A DNA stretch of 35,000 bases from Holophagaceae bacterium (lineage in GTDB: Bacteria; Acidobacteriota; Holophagae; Holophagales; Holophagaceae). The DNA is taken from positions 1 through 35,000 of the forward strand of contig JADKKO010000002.1 in NCBI GenBank assembly GCA_016720465.1, given 5' to 3'. Numbering within the stretch: position 1 is the first letter of the stretch; each line of letters starts with the position of its first letter. The translations under genes were made by a program, and so were the position numbers. A model generated the notes under the pieces. The model saw only the letters and a list, made by a program, of their open reading frames with translations, was not told where the DNA came from and ran no database searches. Below, in pieces: positions 1 through 9,281 of the stretch.

Positions 1-1444
1 AAGGCTGAGACCATAGCGAGCATGCCCTCCCGCATTTCCAGTGAAAGAGCGGCGCGGAGGTCGGGGTGGACGCTGAGGCGCACGGTGGCCCCCCGCAGGT
101 GCTCCCCTTGGCGGGCCATTTCGCGGTAGGCCTTGAGCATCACGGTCTCGGCGCTCAGCATGCGGCCCATGCCCTGGCAGTGGGCGCAGGATTCGGTGAG
201 TTGGCGTTCCAGGGACGGCCCGGTGCGCTTGCGGGTCATTTCCACGAGTCCGAAGGCGCTGATGCGTTCAGCGCGGGCGTGGTTGCGGTCCCGCAGCGGC
301 TCCTCGCCCAGCAGCGCCATCACTTCGTTCCGGTGGGCCTCGTCGGCCATGTCGATGAAATCCACCACGATGATGCCGCCCAGATTCCTTAAGCGGAGCT
401 GGCGGACGATTTCCCGGAATGGCCTCCAGGTTCGTCCTGGAAGACCGTGTCCTCCAGGTCCTTCTTGCCGACGGAATTTCCCGGTGTTTACATCGACGCT
501 CACCAAGGCTTCGGTCTGGTTGATGACCAGGCTGCCGCCATGTTTGGAGATACACCTTGGGAGAGCGCGCGGCGTCGATCTCCTTGTTCGATGCCGAAGG
601 CTTCGAAAATGGGCAGGTCGGGGTGAAAAGCTTCACGCGCTCCACCCATTCCGGATGGAGTTTGGAGACGAACGCGATGACCTCTTCGTAGGTGGGCGGG
701 GTCATCCACCCAGAAGCTGGCCACCTCCTCCCGGAAGAGGTCCCGGAGCACCTTCTGAAGCAGCCTGAATCCTGCCAGACGGGTTGGGCGCGGCGGGTCC
801 TCGGCCTTGGCCTGCACATCCCGCCAGAGTTCGCGGAGGAACGCAACGTCGTTGACCAGGTCTTCGTCTTTTTTCGCCGATGGCCGCGGTGCGGACGATG
901 AAGCCCTCGCCGGGCTGGCTATGGCTGCGGATCAGTTCCCGGAGCCGTGCTCCCGCTCCTGGATGTCCGTGATCTTGCGGGGAGATGCCCACGTGTTCGA
1001 TGCTGGGCATGAATACCGGGAACCGCCCGGGGAAGCTCAGGTGCCGTGACAGCCGCGGCCCTTTGGTGTTGATGGGGTCCTTGACGACTTGCACGAGGAT
1101 TTCTCGCCCTCCTTGATGGGCGGCAGGGATCGGGGATGACCGGGAACTCGAGGACCGCCGTGTCCGGCTGGTCCTCGTCCAGTTCGATCACTTCCTCGGA
1201 GCTGATGCGGTGGGCCTCGGCTCGTCGAGGGTAGAGGAATCCGTCCTTGGACGCGCCCACCGCGATGAACGCGCTTTGCATGCCCAGCAGGAGCTTGGCG
1301 ACGCGGCCCTTGTGAACGTCGCCGACATGGCTGACATGGGTCCGTGCGTTCAATGAAGAGCTCGCACGGCTGGCCATTCTCCAGTAGCGCGATTCGCGTC
1401 TCCATCGGTGTCGCATTGACCACCAAGGACCGGCGGATGTACAT
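1..1444 (-). CDS. rng: Ribonuclease E/G family protein, partial and frameshifted
   Basis: The gene reads leftwards and leaves the window before its stop. The pieces line up with RNase G/E in the correct order but in all three frames. The N-terminus (MYIRRSLVVNATPMETRIAL) is followed by an S1-like segment (GDVHKGRVAKLLLGMQSAF), then the catalytic core with VSVDVNTG near 480-500 and IIVVDFIDMADEAHRNEV near 330-380. These two segments hold the two metal-binding Asp of the family. A CAHCQGMG motif near 165-195 fits the zinc-link CPxC region. I count about ten frame changes, several resolvable as one base too many or too few in C or A runs (for example near 1340, 985, 870 and 700). The known role of the family is endonucleolytic processing of rRNA and mRNA in the cytoplasm. 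Because every functional motif survives, sequencing error is more likely than a pseudogene. RNase E rather than G is possible because the C-terminus is unseen. Confidence 0.85.
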
Positions 1445-1666
1445 GTAAACCCTCTGTTGAATTGGGCGGAGGGCTTGAAATTCCGAAGCCGCATCCCCGA
1501 CAGCCCAAGGCCATACCAGACCAGGAGCATCCCCATTGTGGCTGAGGTCAGGAAAAAAGGGGAATTCTTTTCGCCGTTGCGAAAAATACCTGGTTCTTCG
1601 CTAGGGTGGACCGGGGTAAGGTGCCGTAACAACACAACAAAAGGACTGGTTGTCTTGCAACGGCCC
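1445..1666. other. Intergenic region between panD and the RNase gene
   Basis: These 222 bases hold no supported gene. The only clear structure is a perfect 7-bp inverted repeat, TTTTCGC / GCGAAAA, at 1568-1574 and 1579-1585 with a four-base loop. It lies between panD (upstream on the minus strand) and the RNase gene. It could be a weak bidirectional terminator or an operator, but no long T tract follows on either strand, so its role is open. Confidence 0.4.
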
Positions 1667-2060
1667 CTAAGCGAACGACTTTTCGACTGGCGGCGTCCGT
1701 TCCTGGGTGGCCAGCCGGGTGATGCGGTTCTCGCCATCCACGAACACCACCTTGGGTTCCAGGGCGGCGCCTTCTTCGGCGCTCATCCAGCCGTAGTTGG
1801 CGATGATCACCAGATCCCCGGCATTGACCAGGTGGGCCGCGGCCCCGTTGATCCCGACTTCACCGGAGCCCGGAATGCCGGGGATCACGTAGGTGGAGAT
1901 GCGGGCGCCGTTGGTCACGTCGTAGATGTCCACCTTCTCGTTCTCCATGAATCCCGCCGCCTTGACGAGCAGCGGATCCAGGGTGATGGAGCCGACGTAA
2001 TCCAGGTCCGCGCGGGTCACGGTGGCGCGGTGGATCTTGCCCAGCAAAGTGACGCAGCAT
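1667..2060 (-). CDS. panD: Aspartate 1-decarboxylase, one frameshift at the N-terminus
   Basis: PanD makes beta-alanine from L-aspartate for pantothenate and coenzyme A. The body reads KIHRATVTRADLDYVGSITL, with the Gly-Ser bond (YVGS) at which the proenzyme cleaves itself to form the pyruvoyl cofactor. It continues through VTNGARISTYVIPG and NGAAAHLVNAGDLVIIANYG, all typical of the family, and about 130 residues is the normal length. The natural start is ATG at 2060, preceded by a good AGGAGG six bases upstream. The ATG frame reads MLR and then leaves the PanD frame; removing one base near 2052 joins it to the body as MLRTLLGKIH. A TTG at 2047 is the only in-frame start without that correction. 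It lies 96 bases downstream of panC, completing panB-panC-panD on one strand. Confidence 0.93.
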
Positions 2061-2156
2061 GGGGTGCCTCCTGGTCCAGGCTCCTGACGAGTCCCGGCCG
2101 ACGTATAAAGATGGATCGGACCGGGCCGGATGTCAAAGCCCGGCTCGCGCCACCGA

Positions 2157-3039
2157 TCAAGCCGACGGCCCCAGCCCCAGCAGCCCCGAGGCCTCGGGAG
2201 TTGGATTCAGGAGAATATTGTCTATAAGTCTCGTTTTACCAACGAATGCAGCCACGCAAAGAGCCGCCGTGCGGTCCACCTGGCCGGTCAGGGACTCGAG
2301 GCTCTGGGCATCCACCAATTCGCAATACTGGAGCTCGTCGACGCCCCACAGGCATTCCTGGGCCAGGTCGAGGAGTCGCGCGGCATTCCTTTCGCCTGCG
2401 CGGAAGGCAGCTTCAGCAGAGAAGAGGGCGAGGCTGATGCTGAGGCCCGCTTGCGCTCGTCGGGACTCAAATACACGTTGCGGCTGCTCATGGCCAGGCC
2501 GTCGGGATTCCCGCAGGGTGGGGACCACGGCGATGTCCACGGGCAGGTTCAGGTCCCTGACCATGCGCTTAAGGACGGCGGTCTGCTGCAGATCCTTCTG
2601 GCCGAAGAAGGCCAGGTCGGGCTGCACCATGTTGAAGAGTTTCGCCACCACCGTGGCCACGCCCCGGAAATGGCCGGGGCGGTATTTCCCGCAGAGTGGC
2701 TCCGCCACTCGGCCCGGTTCGATGAAAGTCTGGAAATTGGGGGTACATCTCCGCGGTGTCGGGCAGGAACAGCAGGCTCACGCCCAGTTTCAGGCACAGG
2801 CTCTGGTCCGCTTCGAGATCCTGGGGGTATTTGGACAGGTCTTCGTTGGGCCCGAACTGGGTGGGGTTAACGAAAATGCTCACCACGGTCTCGTCGCAGC
2901 GGCTCTTGCATTGGCGGATCAGGGAGGCGTGCCCCTCGTGCAGGAAGCCCATGGTGGGCACGAAGCCGATGCGGAGACCCTGCTCGCGCATGGCCTTTAC
3001 GGCAATGCGAAGCTCAGCAACGTTGTGGACGACGCGCAT
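2157..3039 (-). CDS. panC: Pantothenate synthetase, three frameshifts
   Basis: PanC joins pantoate and beta-alanine with ATP in the cytoplasm. The first part (3039 to about 2735) carries VPTMGFLHEGHASLI with the HxGH nucleotide-binding motif, followed by SIFVNPTQFGPNEDLSKYP. The middle has GKYRPGHFRGVATVVAKLFN and FGQKDLQQ. The later signature MSSRNVYLSPDERKRA lies near 2450-2490 in another frame, and the C-terminal part ends at 2157. Three frame changes are needed. Near 2738 a C5 run on the coding strand should be C4, near 2510 CCC should be CC, and near 2445 one C appears to be missing. With these corrected the protein is full length and collinear with known PanC. The start is 9 bases after panB ends, consistent with an operon. 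Confidence 0.93.
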
Positions 3040-3048
3040 GGGAATCCA

Positions 3049-3924
3049 TCACTCCTGATCGGGGTTCTCTGGGCGCCAGTGCTCGATGGCGCGGGTCACG
3101 GCGTTGGGGGAGTGGGACTCCGCTTCGCCCGGAAAGGCTCCTTCGCGGACATCCTCTGAAAATTGCTGGAGCGCCTTGGAAAGCAGCTCGAATCCATCGG
3201 CATAGCGGCGGACAAATTTGGGCGGCTTGCCCGGAAGGAGGCCGAGCACATCGTGGATCACCAGCACCTGGCCCGAACAATGGGGCCCGGCGCCGATGCC
3301 GATGGTGGGCACCTCGAGCGAATCCGTCACCCGGCGGGCCAGTTCCGCGGGAATGCCCTCAAGCAGCACGGAAAAACAGCCTGCGTCCTGCAAGCGGGTT
3401 GCGTCCTCCAGGATCTGGAGGGCGTGCTCGCTGTCGCGCCCCTGGACCTTGAAACCGCCCATGGCATGGAAGGACTGGGGCGTCAGCCCGATGTGTCCCA
3501 TGACGGGGATTTCCGCATCCACCAGGGCCTTCACCACGGGCAGGCGCTTGGCGCCGCCCTCGAGCTTCACCGCCGCCGCGCCGCGGCGGATGAAATCGCC
3601 GGCGTTGCGGATGCTGTCCTCGAGGCTGAGGTGGTAGCTCAGGTAGGGCATGTCGCCCATGAGCAAGGCCTTGGGTTTGGTGCGGGCCACCGCCTCCAGA
3701 TGGTGGTTCATCATGGCCATGGTCACCGGCAGGGTGTTTTCGAAGCCGAGGCAAACGTTTCCGACGCTGTCGCCCACCAGGATGATGTCCACGCCCGCGG
3801 CCTCCGCCAGGAGGGCCGTGACCGAATCATAGGCCGTGGTCATCACCAGTTTGCGGCCTTCGGCGGCCCAAGCCCGCAATTGGGGAATGGTCACGGCTTG
3901 GGTGGCGGGGCTTTCATGGCTCAT
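3049..3924 (-). CDS. panB: 3-methyl-2-oxobutanoate hydroxymethyltransferase
   Basis: PanB transfers a hydroxymethyl group from 5,10-methylenetetrahydrofolate to 2-oxoisovalerate to form ketopantoate, the first committed step of pantothenate synthesis. The 291-residue protein is intact. It has KLVMTTAYDSVTALLAEAAG, the metal-binding ILVGDSVGNV, MGDMPYLSYH, VKLEGGAKRLP, GHIGLTPQSFHAMGGF, SVLLEGIPAELA with the catalytic-type Glu, and TIGIGAGPHCSGQVLV. Its ATG overlaps the stop of the preceding gene as ATGA (3921-3924), which points to translational coupling with that unusual upstream gene. It is the only gene in the first 7 kb that needs no frame correction. Confidence 0.98.
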   Translation of the reverse strand: MSHESPATQAVTIPQLRAWAAEGRKLVMTTAYDSVTALLAEAAGVDIILVGDSVGNVCLGFENTLPVTMAMMNHHLEAVARTKPKALLMGDMPYLSYHLSLEDSIRNAGDFIRRGAAAVKLEGGAKRLPVVKALVDAEIPVMGHIGLTPQSFHAMGGFKVQGRDSEHALQILEDATRLQDAGCFSVLLEGIPAELARRVTDSLEVPTIGIGAGPHCSGQVLVIHDVLGLLPGKPPKFVRRYADGFELLSKALQQFSEDVREGAFPGEAESHSPNAVTRAIEHWRPENPDQE

Positions 3925-6900
3925 GGCAGATGCTGGGTCGGGCTGGAGGGCGATGGGGTCGGCGTGGCGGGGGGAAGGTTGGCGGTGCTGGCGGTCCAGT
4001 CGGCGAGCGGGTCCACGCGTTCAGGAAGGATGAATCGCAGCCCGGCGGATTCCACCGCCTGCCTGAAGCGGTGGATGTCCGTGCGGCCAAGGAAGAGGGT
4101 CTCATGGCTCTCGGGCACCCGGGTCCAGAGTTCCTGGAAACTTTGGAAGGCATCCTGCAGTTTGCCGCGGGCGCCCAATCTCTCTCCGCGCTTCAATAGG
4201 AGATCCGCGCCCTGGGCCGTGGCTTCCAGCACGATGGCCGGGAACCGGAGCTCGCGGGCGGCGGCGCCGACCTCGCCCCAGGTCATGAGGGTTTCGGTGG
4301 CGACGGCCTCGTTCATTTCCGTGGTGGTCAGCAGGAGCGCGTGGGCCTTGTGCCATTCGAGTTCCAGCCACCTCGAGCCGCTCCCTCCACGGGGCCCTTG
4401 AGCAGTTCGAGCAGCGTCCAGCAGGTTTCCAGGGCGCTGGAATTCTTGCTGCGCATGGATTCCTGGGCTTCGGCCTGCAGGTGGCGCAGGAGTGAAAGCC
4501 GCTGCCGCCACACCAGGCCCGGAGGCCTCGTAGAGCAGCGCCGCATTCTGGAACAGCCTGGAAGCATCCCTCCATGAGGACTGGAAGGCCGCGACTTCCC
4601 GCCTGGAGAAAGACCTGGTCGCCTTGCTCCAGCGGCGTGAGGCCCTGCTGGGGCAGCATGAGGACCTGGAGCAGCGTGTGCTCCGCCTCCACGAAATCCC
4701 CCAGGGCGGCCAGCGTGCGCGCCCCTCCAGATCCGCGTGTGGGTCGTGAGGACTTGGTCTTCGAGCCGCTGGAAGCGCTCCAGGGCCAGATCCAGGTGGC
4801 TGAGGGCCGGGCCGAGCCACTGCTGTACGCTGCGGAACATGCCGAGCGCCAGATGGCTTTTGGCCTGCCCCTCCAGGCTGCCCTGGACGCGGGAGGTGCG
4901 CAGCGCCTCCCGGAACAGCGTGTGGGCCGCCTCGGGCTGGCCCTGGGCCTGGTACACGTGGCCCAGAGCGATGTTCACCCCCACCAGGCCCTTGAAGTTC
5001 TGCTCGTGCTCCAGGAGCCGCTGGGCGCTTTGCAGCATGGCCACCGCCCGCTGGAACTGGGATTGGTGGGCCAAGGCCTGTCCCAACTCCAGCAGCAGGG
5101 CCATCTGGTCTTCCCGGTTGCCCTTGGCGCCGCTCGAGCTGAGCAGTTGCAGGCCTTCTTCCAACGCGAAGGCCTTTGTGATGGAACCCTTGAAGCAGAT
5201 AGACGCGACCCAGGGCCAGCCTCAACCGCGGCTGTTCCGGATGCAGCGGATGGTCCACCAGCAGCTCCGCGGCCTGGTGGATGGAGGTCTGGGCGTCCAC
5301 GAAGCGGCGCATGCGGATTTCCTGCCGGGCTTTCTTCCGCAGCAGCCTGGCCATCTGGCTGGCATGGGCGCCATCCGGTGTTTCGGGAATCCCCTCCATG
5401 GCGGCGATGGCGAGGCCAAGGGATTCCAGCACCTGGGGCGCCGAGGGCGACGAGGCCCAGGCATCTGCGAGGAATTCCCAAAGGCGCACCTGCTGGGGCG
5501 GGGTGGGGTGGAGCTGGAGCGCCTGGTCCACGATCCGCTGGGCTTCCAAGGGGGGCAGGGACTGGGATTCGATGGCCTGCATCACCTGGGCCAAGGCCGA
5601 GCTTTCATCATTGGCGAGGGAATTCAATCGCACGCTGAGCATGGCGCGCCCGTCGGGCTCCATGGCGCCCAGCAGGGCCCGGGCCAGGCGTTTGAGTTCC
5701 GGCTGGGGCGTATTGGAAAGGACCAGCTCCCGCAGCCGCACATCGGGGATGCTGGCGCGGGAATCCTGCATCTGCACCAGGCGGGAGTTGACGGCCGCGG
5801 CCAAGGCGTCTTCCAGGGGATCGCCGCCCAATCCAAGCGCCGCGCCCAGCACCTGGGGATCCAGCGGGTGGTCGGCCAGGGCGAGCAGTCTGACGAGCAC
5901 GCTGGCGGCGGGACCCAGCCTGGAGAGCCGGCCCATGAGGATCTGGCCCACCAGGTCCTCCTGCGCCCGGGGCGTGCGCCGTTTCCCGGGCGCCAGCACC
6001 CAGCGGCCTCCGTGGGAGGCGATGGTCCCCTCCTGCTGGGCCAATTCCAGGAAACTCAGCAGCAGCCCAGGGTTGCCCAGGCTCAGGCGGAACAGCTCCT
6101 TCTGGTAGTCCTTGGGCAGATCGTGGGGCCCCAGCAGGTCCCCCAGGATGTCGTGGAGGTCTTCGTCCTCCATGCGGTCCAGGTTGACCACCGAAATTTC
6201 CTGGGAATCCCCGCGGAAGGCCGAAAGCAGGGGCTTCAGGTGGGGGCTGCGGGTTGCGCAGAGCAGCCAGGGGATCTTGGAACTGAGCACCAGGTCGCGC
6301 ACCAGGCCGAGGGTTTCGTTGGAAGCGCGCTCCAGGGTGGAGAGGTGGACCAGCCGATGGTGGATGGACATGGCGAATTCCATCGCGGTCAACGCGGCCT
6401 TGATCTCCTCGGTCTCCACGGGGCCCCCGGGGGACTTGGTCCTTCCGCCGGTCAGGAAGGCGAAGGCAGGCACGCGGCGGGAAACGGTCCGGGCCACATC
6501 CGGCTTCTGCGCATAGAGTTCAGCTTCCGCGCCGAAGAGGATGCTTTGCAACAGGCGTTCCAGGAAAGCGCCGGGCTCCTCATCCAGCAGCGTTTCGAGA
6601 TGGTGGACCCAGATGCCTTCGGTCTGGGCGGAGGCTGCGGACCAAGCCGCCAGCTCATCCTGGCCGAGCCCTTCTTCGCCTTGGATCACGGTGACCCGCT
6701 CCATGGGGGCCGGCGCGCTCAGCCCGAACATCAGGGACTTGAGCACCGTCATCTCCTGGCCGCGGCCGCGGATGGGCGCCGTGGGCGGATCCGGAGAGCT
6801 CGCGGGGCTGCTCGAAAGGAAGGGATACGGGGCCCGTGGCCGGCAGGGTCTCCAGCGCGTTGAGCTCCTCCATGAAGGCTTCGAAGGTACGGGGCGGTGT

Positions 6901-7353
6901 CCCGATGACCCGCGGGATCAGGGTGAGGCCAGGTTTCATGCCAATGACATCAGGGCTGAGCAGCCGCGGGTGGGAACTCTGGGCGAGGATTTTTTCCACA
7001 TGCTTCCCGAATGCCTTGCGCTGCGGCGCGGTCCATTCCGAAGCCAAGCGCGGCAGGGGGGTGCCCGGGAGCTCCTGGAGAAACCAGATCTGGGTCTCAT
7101 CGAACCCGAAGCGGCAGCCGGAGGGATCCCAGGGCTCGCCATCCAGGAAGCGGCTAAGGAAAGTTTCCTTAATCTGGTCCAATTCCTTGTCGGAGGGCCT
7201 GGGATCCCAGATCTGCAATAGAAAACGCGCGCCGTCGCCCTCCCGCCGGACCAGTTGCCAGGCACAGGCCGCGTGGCCGGGCGCCGCTTCCGAGGAAGCC
7301 AGATTCGCCACCCAGGCATAGCGCTGTCCCCCGAGGATCCGAGGAGCGGTCAT
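3921..7353 (-). CDS. Large STAND-like protein with degenerate P-loop and helical repeats, several frameshifts
   Basis: I read one protein of about 1140 residues from ATG at 7353 to the TGA at 3921. The first 190 residues (MTAPRILGGQRYAWVANLAS onward) form an unrecognised domain; the layout resembles a degenerate kinase-like or sensor module, but I see no kinase motifs. After a frame change near 6815 comes an ATPase-like segment: RGRGQEMTVLKSLMFG, a P-loop-like GEEGLGQDEL in which the essential GK is replaced by GQ, and a sensor-like IPWLLCATRS. Then comes a winged-helix-like stretch and a long Ala/Leu/Gln-rich helical repeat region (for example VNIALGHVYQAQGQPEAAHT, QAKSHLALGMFRSV) typical of TPR. 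This layout is known from MalT/PknK-type STAND regulators. At least six frame changes (near 6815, 5195, 4725, 4600, 4515 and 4385) mostly sit in G or C runs. No DNA-binding domain was recognised. It overlaps panB by four bases. Confidence 0.6.
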
Positions 7354-7779
7354 GGGGGCCCCCGTCTGGCGAGGCCGGCATCCAGGTCGATGAGGGGGAG
7401 CATGGGCGCGAGTGTACCAGCCTACGTCGTCCCGCGTCCGACATATGCGGCCGGGACTGCGCCCCGGAAGGCATCCGGCCGGGCCGCCGGGCTCCTGGTG
7501 CATCCCGGGGGGCAGGCGCGGGCGGCTCCTGATTCTGAGATCTTTTCTCTGGACCAGTCCCCCCCGCTCATTTCAAACTGTCATACACCAAGCGGGGAAT
7601 GGTCGGCCATGGATCACTTTGTTGAGCCTTAGGGTTGCACCTGCCCTTCGCGACGGCTCCGATCCGGGGCCGTTACCGAATAACCAGTGCAGCCCTGGTT
7701 TTTTATAACGGCCCTGTATGCCGGGCCACCGTTCGAATCACCAACGTTTTTCTGCCGCAACGGCTTGGGGAATCCGCCC
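7354..7779. other. Divergent intergenic region upstream of the respiratory cluster
   Basis: This 426-base gap separates the minus-strand STAND-like gene from ccoN. I see no supported gene in it; open frames here are short and lack ribosome sites or family features. It must hold promoters for both directions, but I could not pick a convincing -35/-10 pair. The part nearest ccoN holds a nested inverted repeat, described separately. Confidence 0.5.
7667..7714 (+). promoter_or_regulatory. Nested inverted repeat in the ccoN leader
   Basis: Outer arms GGGCCGTTA (7667-7675) and TAACGGCCC (7706-7714) are perfectly complementary over 9 bases. Inside them lies a second stem, AACCAG (7682-7687) and CTGGTT (7695-7700), closely followed by a T tract (six T at 7699-7704). 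The inner hairpin plus T run looks like a weak intrinsic terminator facing ccoN, and the outer arms could enclose or compete with it. Whether this works as an attenuator, an operator or simply a hairpin cannot be told from sequence. It ends 65 bases before the chosen ccoN start. Confidence 0.45.
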
Positions 7780-9252
7780 ATGGAAGCGAGACTCGACACA
7801 AAACTAGATGCTGGGTTCGGAAGCTGGTGGGACCGCTTTCTGGCCTGGCTGGACGTGGAACACAGCGCTTCCAAGCGATTCATGATCTCGGGAGCGATCT
7901 GGGTGCTGGTGGGCACGCTGTTCGGCCTGATCGCGGCCACTGAATACTATGCGCCGGACCTGGTCCACGGCGTGGCGCAGCTCAGTTTCGGCCGACTCCG
8001 CCCGACCCACATCAATGTGGTGGCCTTTGGCTTCATCTCCATGTCGACAGTGGGGGCCATCTTCTACGTGATCCCCGAGCTCTGCCGCACCAAGCTCCAT
8101 AGCGAGCGGATCGGCAACATCCTGATGCTGGCCTGGAACGCGGTCATCGTCGCGGGAATGCTCTGCATCACCAACGGGATCACCGAGGGCCGGGAATACG
8201 CCGAAATGCCTTGGTTCCTCGACATTCCGTTGCTGGCCGCACTGCTGGCCTACTGCTGGCTCGTCTGGATGACGGTCTTGAACCGCAAGGAAAAGCAGCT
8301 CTACGTGACGACCTGGTACGTGGCCGGCACCACCATGTGGTTCCCCATCGTCTACATCATCGGCAACAAGGTGTTCTTCGACGTCCCGGGGGCGGGCGAC
8401 GCTATCGCGAACTGGTTCTATGGCCACAACATCCTGGGCCTGTGGTTCACCACCAACGGCATCGGCCTGACCTACTATTTCCTCCCCAAGATCACCAAGA
8501 ACCCGCTCTATTCCCACCTGCTCAGCATCGTGGGGTTCAGCACCATCGCCATGTTCTACACGCCCACGGGCACCCACCACCTGCTGCAGAGCCCGGTTCC
8601 CGAATGGCTGAAGGCCGTGGCCGTGATCTCCTCGATCATGCTGCTCGTTCCCGTGATGAGCGTGCTGGTGAACTTCTTCCTCACGATGAAGGGCAAGTGG
8701 GGCATGCTGGGCACCAATATCCCCCTGCGGTTCATCATCACGGCCATGTGGTTCTACCTGCTCACCTGCTTCACGGGGCCCTTCCAGGCGACGCGGTGGA
8801 TCAATTGGTATCTCCACTTCACGCATTGGGTGGTGGGCCACGCGCATTTCGCGCTGCTGGGGACCTTTGGATTCATCGCCTGGGGCGCCATCTACTATTG
8901 CGTGCCGCGCGTGAGCGGCCGCCAATGGTACAGCCGTCGCCTGGCCAACGCCCATTACTGGCTCTCGCTGGTGGGCACGGTGATCATGATGACCTCCCTC
9001 ACCATCGCGGGCCTCATCCAGGCCGCGGCCTGGGAGGAAGGCACCCCGGTCTACCGCGGCGTCATCATGGTGGCCCCATTCATGGCGATGCGCGCTTTCT
9101 CGGGGCTCCTGATCGTCACGGGGCAGCTCCTCTTCGTCTACAACGTGTTCAAGACCTTGGTCTTCAAGGAGGACCCGCTTGAAGATCCGCTGGAAGAAGC
9201 TGCGCCAGCCACGGCGGCTGCGCCGGCCCTGTCCTCCACAACCCAAGCCTGA
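7780..9252 (+). CDS. ccoN: cbb3-type cytochrome c oxidase subunit I
   Basis: CcoN is the heme-copper catalytic subunit that reduces O2 to water in the membrane. All expected metal ligands are visible: the low-spin heme His in LRPTHINVVAFGF, the copper His in WFYGHNILGLWF, the HH pair in TPTGTHHLLQ, and the heme ligands in HWVVGHAHFALLG. The Tyr 44 residues after the copper His (in IAMFYTPTG) matches the cross-linked Tyr position known in C-family oxidases. About twelve hydrophobic helices are present. I chose ATG 7780 (490 residues); an in-frame ATG at 7687 would add 31 residues unlike the family. The C-terminus is a short Ala/Pro-rich tail. It is followed after 29 bases by the ccoO fusion. 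Confidence 0.97.
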   Translation: MEARLDTKLDAGFGSWWDRFLAWLDVEHSASKRFMISGAIWVLVGTLFGLIAATEYYAPDLVHGVAQLSFGRLRPTHINVVAFGFISMSTVGAIFYVIPELCRTKLHSERIGNILMLAWNAVIVAGMLCITNGITEGREYAEMPWFLDIPLLAALLAYCWLVWMTVLNRKEKQLYVTTWYVAGTTMWFPIVYIIGNKVFFDVPGAGDAIANWFYGHNILGLWFTTNGIGLTYYFLPKITKNPLYSHLLSIVGFSTIAMFYTPTGTHHLLQSPVPEWLKAVAVISSIMLLVPVMSVLVNFFLTMKGKWGMLGTNIPLRFIITAMWFYLLTCFTGPFQATRWINWYLHFTHWVVGHAHFALLGTFGFIAWGAIYYCVPRVSGRQWYSRRLANAHYWLSLVGTVIMMTSLTIAGLIQAAAWEEGTPVYRGVIMVAPFMAMRAFSGLLIVTGQLLFVYNVFKTLVFKEDPLEDPLEEAAPATAAAPALSSTTQA

Positions 9253-9281
9253 TCCGCACCCAAGGTAGAGGAACCCCCACG

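Noticed and set aside
1..3039. Programmed frameshifting or true gene decay in rng, panC and panD
   Set aside because: Breaks are too many, occur in unrelated genes, lie mostly at homopolymers, and all active-site motifs are kept; a sequencing artefact explains them better.
4737..6863. Long plus-strand open frame of 708 codons
   Set aside because: It lies antisense to the STAND-like gene. Its product is rich in Gly, Gln, Pro and His with no motif, as expected from the reverse strand of a high-GC gene.
7804..9246. 480-codon minus-strand open frame
   Set aside because: It is antisense to ccoN, whose metal ligands are all identifiable. The reverse product is His/Asp/Glu-rich and has no family resemblance.
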